This document shows, in pieces, positions 13,717 to 18,643 of a DNA stretch of 18,643 bases. Location of the stretch: NCBI GenBank assembly GCA_046262995.1, contig JBHELQ010000058.1, forward strand, positions 1 through 18,643, in the 5' to 3' direction. Each line of letters begins with the position of its first letter. Position 1 is the first letter of the stretch. The notes beneath the pieces are model-generated. The model did not search any database and was not told where the DNA came from. It saw nothing but the letters and a program-made list of their open reading frames with translations. The stretch is from JBHELQ01 sp046262995. GTDB taxonomy: Bacteria; Actinomycetota; Thermoleophilia; Solirubrobacterales; Thermoleophilaceae. A program made the translations under genes and the position numbers.

Positions 13717-14984
13717 GCGTCGCGCTCCGCGCCCACCTCGGCCGTCGTCTGGCGCATCTCTTCGGGCTCCGCGGGAGGCGCCTGTCCCTGGATCTTCTCC
13801 ACCGCGCGCCTGGCCGCCTCGTGCATCGACACCGAGCGGTCGCAGTACTCGACGCCGTACTTGTCGAGGATCTTGAAGCCCTCGTCCTCCCACGCGCCGG
13901 GGATGCGGAAGATCGCGATCTTCTCCGCCGGGTCCTGGCCGAGCTCGAGGCACGCCTTGATGACGCCACGGGCGACGATGTCGACCCGGGTGTTCGAGAC
14001 GATCGACATCATCACCGCGATCTTGTCCACGCCCGGCTTCTGCAGGACGAGCTTGGCCAGGCCGGCCGCCTTGCGCACGGAGGGGTTGCCGCCGATCTCG
14101 CAGTAGTTGGCGGGCTTGCCTCCGTGGGCGCGCACGGCGTCGAAGAGCGTCAGTGAGCCCCCGCCGGCGCCGATGACGAGGCCCAGGTTGCCGTCGAACT
14201 CGGTGACGTTGCCGGCCACGCCGCGGTGGTCCATCGAGTCGACCTCCTCGCCGGCGAGCTCGAACGCAGTCGGCTCGCGCGCCTGGCGCGTCTCCTCGGC
14301 GCCGACCTCGAGCTCTTCGAGCAGCGCCTTCTGCCGCGGCCGTCCCTCGTTCTCCATGTCCATGTGGGCATCCAGGGCGACGAAGCTGCCGTCCGCGAGC
14401 TCGCCCAGGGGGTTGACCTCGGCGAGCGTCATGTCGTAGCGGAGGAACAGCTCGGCGAGCCGCGTCATGACGCGCGTGATGCGGCCCAGGCGCGGACCGC
14501 TGACCCCCACCTGGGCCACGACCTCCTTGGCCTCGTAGCCGCTGAAGGGAAGGATCGTGGAGAAGTGCCTGCGCCCGACGTGGTCGGGGTGCTCCTCGGC
14601 GACCTGCTCGATGTCGATGCCGCCCATGTCCGAGAACAGCATCACCGGCTGCTTGCGGATGCCGTCCCAGACCACGCCGCAGTAGTACTCGTGCGCGACT
14701 TCCGCCTTCGGGTCGACGAGCACCCCACGTGGCATGTGGCCGCCGATCTCGAGGCCCAGGATCGCCTCGGCGTGCTCCGCGGCCTCGTCAGGCGTGTCGG
14801 CGAATTGAACCCCGCCCGCCTTCATCCGGCCGCCGGTCAGGACCTGGGACTTGACCACCACGGGGCCGCCGATCCGCTGGGCGATCTCCCGCGCCTCGTC
14901 GGCAGTCGTGGCGAAACCGTAGTCGGTGACCGGGATGCCGGCCTTGCGCGCGATCGTCCGTGACTCGTACTCGAAGAACCGCAT
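13713..14984 (-). CDS. sucC: Succinyl-CoA synthetase beta-like subunit (ATP-grasp)
   Basis: 423 residues. An ATP-grasp domain starts at MRFFEYESRTIARKAGIPV, matching the normal first helix of SucC, so I prefer ATG 14984 over upstream in-frame codons. It continues with the nucleotide-binding VVKSQVLTGGRMKAGG (43-58) and metal-binding LAEVNPL (187-193) and LDAHMDMENE (204-213). The C-terminal CoA-ligase domain has GNLGLVIGAGGGSLTLFDAV (265-284), HGGKPANYCEIGG (287-299) and a helix-rich end. The nucleotide-loop GGRMKAGG and the block from GAGGGSLTLFDAV to GGNPS differ from typical SucC, again hinting at a different acid substrate. It is the first gene of a three-gene operon with the alpha subunit and a ferredoxin, and lies divergent to an ATP-grasp gene across a 67-bp gap holding a perfect inverted repeat. 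Confidence 0.83.
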   Translation of the reverse strand: MRFFEYESRTIARKAGIPVTDYGFATTADEAREIAQRIGGPVVVKSQVLTGGRMKAGGVQFADTPDEAAEHAEAILGLEIGGHMPRGVLVDPKAEVAHEYYCGVVWDGIRKQPVMLFSDMGGIDIEQVAEEHPDHVGRRHFSTILPFSGYEAKEVVAQVGVSGPRLGRITRVMTRLAELFLRYDMTLAEVNPLGELADGSFVALDAHMDMENEGRPRQKALLEELEVGAEETRQAREPTAFELAGEEVDSMDHRGVAGNVTEFDGNLGLVIGAGGGSLTLFDAVRAHGGKPANYCEIGGNPSVRKAAGLAKLVLQKPGVDKIAVMMSIVSNTRVDIVARGVIKACLELGQDPAEKIAIFRIPGAWEDEGFKILDKYGVEYCDRSVSMHEAARRAVEKIQGQAPPAEPEEMRQTTAEVGAERDA

Positions 14985-15000
14985 CGAGGGCGGGAACCCT

Positions 15001-15023
15001 ATCGGGAGCTGCATACTCCCGAT
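15001..15023. promoter_or_regulatory. Inverted repeat in the divergent sucC / ATP-grasp intergenic region
   Basis: ATCGGGAG (15001-15008) and CTCCCGAT (15016-15023) are exact reverse complements separated by 7 bp. The element lies 16 bp upstream of the sucC-like start and 28 bp upstream of the ATP-grasp start. That position suits a dimeric repressor or activator site controlling one or both genes. No regulator gene adjoins it. Confidence 0.5.
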
Positions 15024-15051
15024 CACGACGCCAGACCCGACAGGAACGGCT

Positions 15052-16209
15052 GTGCTGCTCACCGATGCCGCGGAGCGCTCGGTCCTCGGCGCCTGCCGTG
15101 GCCTGCGCCTGGCCGGCTTCTCCGTGGGGGCTGTGGCAGACCGACGGGCAGCGCCGGCCGCTTGGTCCAGAGCCTGCAGCCGACGCTTCGTCCTGCCGGG
15201 TCCGGAGGAGGGCGCGTTGGCCTTCGTCGAGGGACTGGCGGGCTTCGTCGAGCAGTACGGCTACGGGGTGCTCCTGCCGGGCTCGGACACCGCGCTGCTC
15301 GCCATATCGCGGCACCGGGAACGCCTCGAGCCCCGCGTGCGCCTCGGCCTGCCTCCCCACGAGGCGGTGGAGCGGGCGCTCGACCGGAACGAGCTGGAGA
15401 CGGCGGCTGGTCGGGTCGGCCTGCCGGTCTCGACCCAGCGCGTCTGCGACGGTCTCGAGGCCGGCATCGAGGCGGCCCGGGAGCTCGGCTTTCCGGTCAT
15501 GGTCAAGCCGCTGCGCGTCGTCTCCCAGGACGACGGCTCCCTGACACGCCATTGGAGCGCTCGCGCCGACGACGAGGACTCCCTGAGGCGGATCGAGCCG
15601 CGGCTAGGGCCCCGTTACATCGTCCAGGGGCACGAGCCCGGGGCCGTGGTGTCCGTGGGGGGCGTGCTCGGCGGAGGCGAGCTCCTGGGAGTCGCCGCCT
15701 CCCGCTATCTGCGCACGTGGGAGCCCGAGGCGGGCAACGTCGCGTTCTCGGAGACGATCGCGCCGGGCGCGGTCGCCGAGGCCGCCGCGAGCCTGGTCCG
15801 TGAGCTCGGTTGGGAGGGGATCTTCGAGCTCGAGCTGATCGAGCGTGGCGACGGGTCGTTCGTGCCGATCGACTTCAACCCGCGGGTCTACGGCTCGATC
15901 ACCCTCGCCGTGCGGGCGGGCGCCAACCTGCCCGCCATCTGGGCGCGCCGGGTCCTGGGAGACCGCGAGGCACCCCTGGCGGCACGACCGGGGGTGCGCT
16001 ATCGCTGGGAGGACGCGGACGTCCGTCACGCCCTGTGGCAGCTGCGGAGAGGGCGGGTGCGGGCGGGGATCGCGGCCGCGAGACCGCATCGATCGGTGGC
16101 CCACGCCTATTTCCGCGCCCTCGACCCGATGCCGTTCCTCGTGCGGCTCGGGAGCCTCGCCACCGATGGTCGGGCGCGCAAGCGCCGCTCGGCGAGGCCA
16201 GGCGGCTGA
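15052..16209 (+). CDS. ATP-grasp carboxylate ligase-like protein
   Basis: 385 residues. An N-terminal pre-ATP-grasp alpha/beta domain (VLLTDAAERSVLGACRGLRL and LLPGSDTALLAI) precedes an ATP-grasp domain: Lys152 in GFPVMVKP and the metal-binding FELELIERGDGSFVPIDFNPR (Asp274, Asn276, Arg278). Such enzymes join a carboxylate to an amine or thiol through an acyl-phosphate. The layout resembles CarB-like and PylC-like standalone ligases, some of which modify surface or secondary metabolites. Start GTG 15052 has AGGAA 5 nt upstream; earlier in-frame codons would extend into the sucC-like gene on the other strand. The second flippase gene follows 93 bp later, so an envelope or exported-metabolite role is inferred. 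No partner acid or amine can be named. Confidence 0.75.
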   Translation: MLLTDAAERSVLGACRGLRLAGFSVGAVADRRAAPAAWSRACSRRFVLPGPEEGALAFVEGLAGFVEQYGYGVLLPGSDTALLAISRHRERLEPRVRLGLPPHEAVERALDRNELETAAGRVGLPVSTQRVCDGLEAGIEAARELGFPVMVKPLRVVSQDDGSLTRHWSARADDEDSLRRIEPRLGPRYIVQGHEPGAVVSVGGVLGGGELLGVAASRYLRTWEPEAGNVAFSETIAPGAVAEAAASLVRELGWEGIFELELIERGDGSFVPIDFNPRVYGSITLAVRAGANLPAIWARRVLGDREAPLAARPGVRYRWEDADVRHALWQLRRGRVRAGIAAARPHRSVAHAYFRALDPMPFLVRLGSLATDGRARKRRSARPGG

Positions 16210-16232
16210 GGCGTCGCTGCTAGAAAGGCCTC

Positions 16233-16319
16233 ATGCAGCTCGAACGACCCTGGCAGGGGGGCCGGAGCAAATCCACGTCCGGGAGGGACGAATTGGCGCC
16301 CCGTGACGACCGGGCCTGA
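16233..16319 (+). CDS. Possible small ORF (28 codons) before flippase copy 2
   Basis: AGAAAGG (16222-16228) stands 4 nt before ATG 16233. This opens MQLERPWQGGRSKSTSGRDE followed by LAPRDDRA and TGA, overlapping the start of the flippase gene in another frame. The ribosome site is better than that of the flippase GTG itself, so it could be translated and couple initiation downstream. Basic and charged; no homology judged. It may equally be chance. Confidence 0.25.
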   Translation: MQLERPWQGGRSKSTSGRDELAPRDDRA

Positions 16320-17928
16320 GCAGCGGCCCGGCCTCGGCGACGCCGAGGCCGCAGCGAGCGAACCCGTTCCCACGCCTCCCGGCGACGCCGACGCCGCCGC
16401 CCGCACCACCGGTCACGGCGTCGCGCTCGGCGGGCTCTGGAACTCGGTCAGCCAGGTCCTGCCGCAGGCGTACACGCTGATCGTGTCCGTGGCGGCCGCC
16501 CGCTATCTCGGCCCCGCCGGGATGGGGCGCCAGAGCTTCATCGCATTCGTCGAGATCGCGGCGATCGAGCTCATCTCCGGGGCGATGAAGGAATCGGTGA
16601 CTCGTCACGTCGGCGAGACGCTGGGGCGAGGCCGGCCGGGGCAGGTGCGGGCCCTGCTCGGCTGGGCCGGGCGCGTCCAGCTGGTGGGCGCACTGGCGGG
16701 TGGCGCGGTCCTCGTCGGCGTGGGCCTGGCCGGGGCGGACCCACGGGGAGCCTGGATCTTCGCCGGCATCGCCGGAGCCCTGGCCATCGGACAGACCGTT
16801 CAGCACTCGGCCCTCGCCGGCGCCCAACGCTGGCGCGACGCCTCGGTGGCCGGGCTGCTCGCGGGAACGTTGGCCGTGCCGGCCATGATCGTCGTGCTCG
16901 CGGCCGGGGCCGGGATCACCGGGATGTTCGCGGTGGAGGCCGGCGCGGTCGGCCTGGGCCTGATCGGGACGGCCGCCCTCGCGAGGCGCTACGTCCAGGC
17001 CCTTCCCGCGGACCCCCAGCTGGACACGAGCCTTCGCAGCGCCACGGCGCGCTTCGCCGGGATCGCGACCTTCAGCGTGCTGATCCACTTCATCATCTGG
17101 AAGCGATCGGAGTTCTTCTTCCTGAGCGCCTACTCGAGCGACAGCCAGATCGCCTTCTACTCGATCGCCTTCGCGGCGGTGAGCGGCGTCTCCCTCCTGC
17201 CCGACGCGATGTCGAACTCGCTCTCGCCGGCGTTCGCGACGCTCCACGGCGCGGAGGCGCGCGATCGCATCCGCTCGGGCTACTGGCGCTCGCAGCGCCT
17301 GCTCGTGCTGATGACGTTGCCGATGACGGCCGGCCTCATCGCGCTCGGGCCCGAGCTGATCCGCCTCGTCTACGGAGGCGCCTATCGCGACACCGGCCCG
17401 ATCCTGCTGGTCCTGGCGGCGATCTTTCCGCTGATCCCGCTGCGAGGGGTGGCGAACGCCTTCCTGATGGGCACGCGCCGGCTGCGCTTCATGGTGATCA
17501 GCGAGGCGATCGCGGGCGTGGTGACGATTGGGCTGAACTTCCTGCTGGTGCCGCGCTTCGACGCCATCGGCGCGGCGGTGGCCAACACCTGCGGGCAGCT
17601 CTCGGTGGTGGGTCCGTTCCTCGTCTACTCCGGGAACTTCCTCAGGCCCGTTGCCTTGGGCCGGCGGACGACCGCGGCGTCGCTCGTGGCGTCCGCTGCG
17701 GCCGGGCTCGCCGCGGCCGGCGCCCTCGCGGCCCTGGGGGGGCTGCCGGGACTGCTCGCCGGCGGCGTGGCCGGGATTGTCGTCTTCGTCGCGGCGGGTG
17801 CGCTGCTGCGTCCCCTGTCCGCGGAGGATGCGACCTGGCTCGACGAGCTCGTCCGGCCGCGCCTGGGCGCCAGGGCGGTCGCGGGCGTCAGGCTGTTCGC
17901 GCGCGGCCCGGCGCAGCCGCCGCCCTGA
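16303..17928 (+). CDS. Oligosaccharide/lipid-linked precursor flippase (MOP/Wzx-like), copy 2
   Basis: 541 residues, same fold, length and termini as the flippase at 4777-6399. The motif AAARYLGPAGMGRQSF and blocks such as FYSIAFAA, DRIRSGY, MTAGLIALGPE, FPLIPLR and LLRPLSAED are shared with copy 1 (YSIAFAA, DRIRSGY, TAGVIALGPP, LPIIPLR and LLRILPAED there). The N-terminal tail of about 40 residues is hydrophilic and unlike that of copy 1. The start is GTG 16303; GGAGGG lies 15 nt upstream, somewhat far, so initiation may be coupled to the small ORF before it. It follows the ATP-grasp gene. It ends 6 bp from the stop of the convergent malyl-CoA lyase gene. Cargo unknown. Confidence 0.85.
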   Translation: MTTGPEQRPGLGDAEAAASEPVPTPPGDADAAARTTGHGVALGGLWNSVSQVLPQAYTLIVSVAAARYLGPAGMGRQSFIAFVEIAAIELISGAMKESVTRHVGETLGRGRPGQVRALLGWAGRVQLVGALAGGAVLVGVGLAGADPRGAWIFAGIAGALAIGQTVQHSALAGAQRWRDASVAGLLAGTLAVPAMIVVLAAGAGITGMFAVEAGAVGLGLIGTAALARRYVQALPADPQLDTSLRSATARFAGIATFSVLIHFIIWKRSEFFFLSAYSSDSQIAFYSIAFAAVSGVSLLPDAMSNSLSPAFATLHGAEARDRIRSGYWRSQRLLVLMTLPMTAGLIALGPELIRLVYGGAYRDTGPILLVLAAIFPLIPLRGVANAFLMGTRRLRFMVISEAIAGVVTIGLNFLLVPRFDAIGAAVANTCGQLSVVGPFLVYSGNFLRPVALGRRTTAASLVASAAAGLAAAGALAALGGLPGLLAGGVAGIVVFVAAGALLRPLSAEDATWLDELVRPRLGARAVAGVRLFARGPAQPPP

Positions 17929-17934
17929 GCCGCG

Positions 17935-18643
17935 TCAGGCCTTCTCGGGCAGAGTGGCCGGGGGTACTGGCGACTGGGTCGGCAGCGTGTCGGAGTGGCC
18001 GTCGTGCGGCATCCCGTAGGCCTCGGCCAGCTCGGGGTCCTTCCGCGCGAGCAGCTCGGCCAGCGTGACCATCACCTTGCACTGCTTCCAGGTCGCGTCG
18101 TCCTGCATCTTGCCGTCGATCATGTGCACCCCGCGCCCGTCCGGAATCGCCTCGATCACCTTCTTGGCGAACTTCACCTCGTCCGGATCGGGCGAGAAGA
18201 CCTTCTTGGCAATGTCGATCTGGACCGGGTGCAGCGACCAGGCGCCGACGCAGCCCATGAGGAACGCGGCCCGGAACTGCGTCTCGCAGCCGACCACGTC
18301 CTTGATGTCGCCGAACGGGCCGTAGAACGGCAGCAGCCCGTTCATCGTGCAGGCGTCGACCATGCGCGCGATCGAGTAGTGCTAGGGATCCTGCTGGTAG
18401 TCTGCTCGCGGCGCATCGGGGCTCTCGGCGTCCGGGTCCTCGATCACGCGGTAGCCGGGATGCCCGCCGCCCACGCGCGTCGTCTTCATGCGCCTGTTCG
18501 CGGCGAGGTCGGCGGGCCCGAAGCTCATGCCCTGCATGCGCGGGCTCGCGGTCGCGATCTCCTCCAGGTTCGTCACTCCCTGGGCCGTCTCGAGGATGGC
18601 GTGGACCAGGATCGGCCTGTCGAGCCCGTTCTTCGCCTCGAGC
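17935..18643 (-). pseudogene. mcl: Malyl-CoA lyase, C-terminal part, interrupted by an in-frame amber codon
   Basis: The minus-strand frame from the window edge reads a malyl-CoA lyase (HpcH/HpaI family). Upstream of the stop: LVHAILETAQG (metal-ligand Glu), SPRMQGMSFGPADLAANRRM (metal-ligand Asp) and KTTRVGGGHPGYRVIEDP, up to YQQDP. Then TAG at 18384-18382, then HYSIARMVDACTMNGLLPFYGPFGD, AAFLMGCVGAWSLHPVQIDIAKKVFSPDP and MIDGKMQDDATWKQ to TGA 17935. Family members normally have Trp where the TAG stands (QQD-x-WHY). A single TGG to TAG change explains the break, and no frameshift is needed. It could be a young pseudogene, a sequencing or assembly error, or readthrough. ATG 18363, seven codons later, could restart only the C-terminal piece, which lacks the metal site. 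The N-terminus lies beyond the window. Confidence 0.85.

Noticed and set aside
14926..15051. Upstream start for the ATP-grasp gene at 14926
   Set aside because: It would overlap the sucC-like coding region and adds a sequence unlike a protein N-terminus; GTG 15052 has AGGAA at proper spacing.
14985..15062. Upstream starts for the sucC-like gene (to 15062)
   Set aside because: The family N-terminal helix begins at ATG 14984; the extension runs through the inverted repeat and the start of the divergent gene.

Overview
The window is a high-GC stretch of bacterial chromosome. Its gene content suggests an actinobacterium, probably of the Thermoleophilia/Solirubrobacterales type. The support is frequent GTG starts, start-stop overlaps of the GTGA/ATGA kind, an actinobacterial-style c-di-AMP riboswitch ahead of an NlpC/P60 hydrolase, and strings of CoA-metabolism genes. 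The taxonomic placement is inference. No tRNA, rRNA, CRISPR array or transposase was seen.

Layout, left to right. (1) 1-2332: a MerR-type regulator (minus strand, cut by the window edge) is divergent from a 615-residue polytopic membrane protein of unknown function. (2) 2333-3145: a c-di-AMP (ydaO/yuaA) riboswitch leads into a secreted NlpC/P60-type cell-wall hydrolase. (3) 3150-3488 (minus): a small exported four-cysteine protein whose start codon sits inside a perfect 20-bp palindrome. (4) 3555-9708 (plus): a run of closely spaced genes for an acyl-CoA dehydrogenase, a polysaccharide-type flippase, an aminoglycoside-phosphotransferase-fold kinase with an unassigned N-terminal region, a nucleotidyltransferase-like/thymidylate-kinase-like fusion, and an SCP2 sterol-carrier-like protein. 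(5) 9820-12555 (plus): an exported lysyl-oxidase-domain protein followed by Ig-like, LamG, FN3 and LamG modules. It appears to start at a non-canonical codon. (6) 12560-14984 (minus): a three-gene operon of succinyl-CoA-synthetase-like beta and alpha subunits and a small [4Fe-4S] ferredoxin. (7) 15052-17928 (plus): an ATP-grasp ligase and a second flippase paralogous to the first. (8) 17935-18643 (minus): the C-terminal part of malyl-CoA lyase, interrupted by an in-frame amber codon at a position that is normally tryptophan.

Two themes run through the window. One is the cell envelope: the riboswitch-controlled hydrolase, two related flippases, two kinase-fold proteins, an ATP-grasp enzyme and a matrix-like lysyl oxidase. 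No glycosyltransferase is present, so the flippase substrate cannot be named. The other is CoA-linked carbon metabolism: acyl-CoA dehydrogenase, an atypical SucCD pair with ferredoxin, and malyl-CoA lyase. The observations most worth a second look are the interrupted malyl-CoA lyase, the SucC-SucD-ferredoxin operon, the lysyl oxidase architecture with its missing ordinary start codon, and the flippase/kinase modules.
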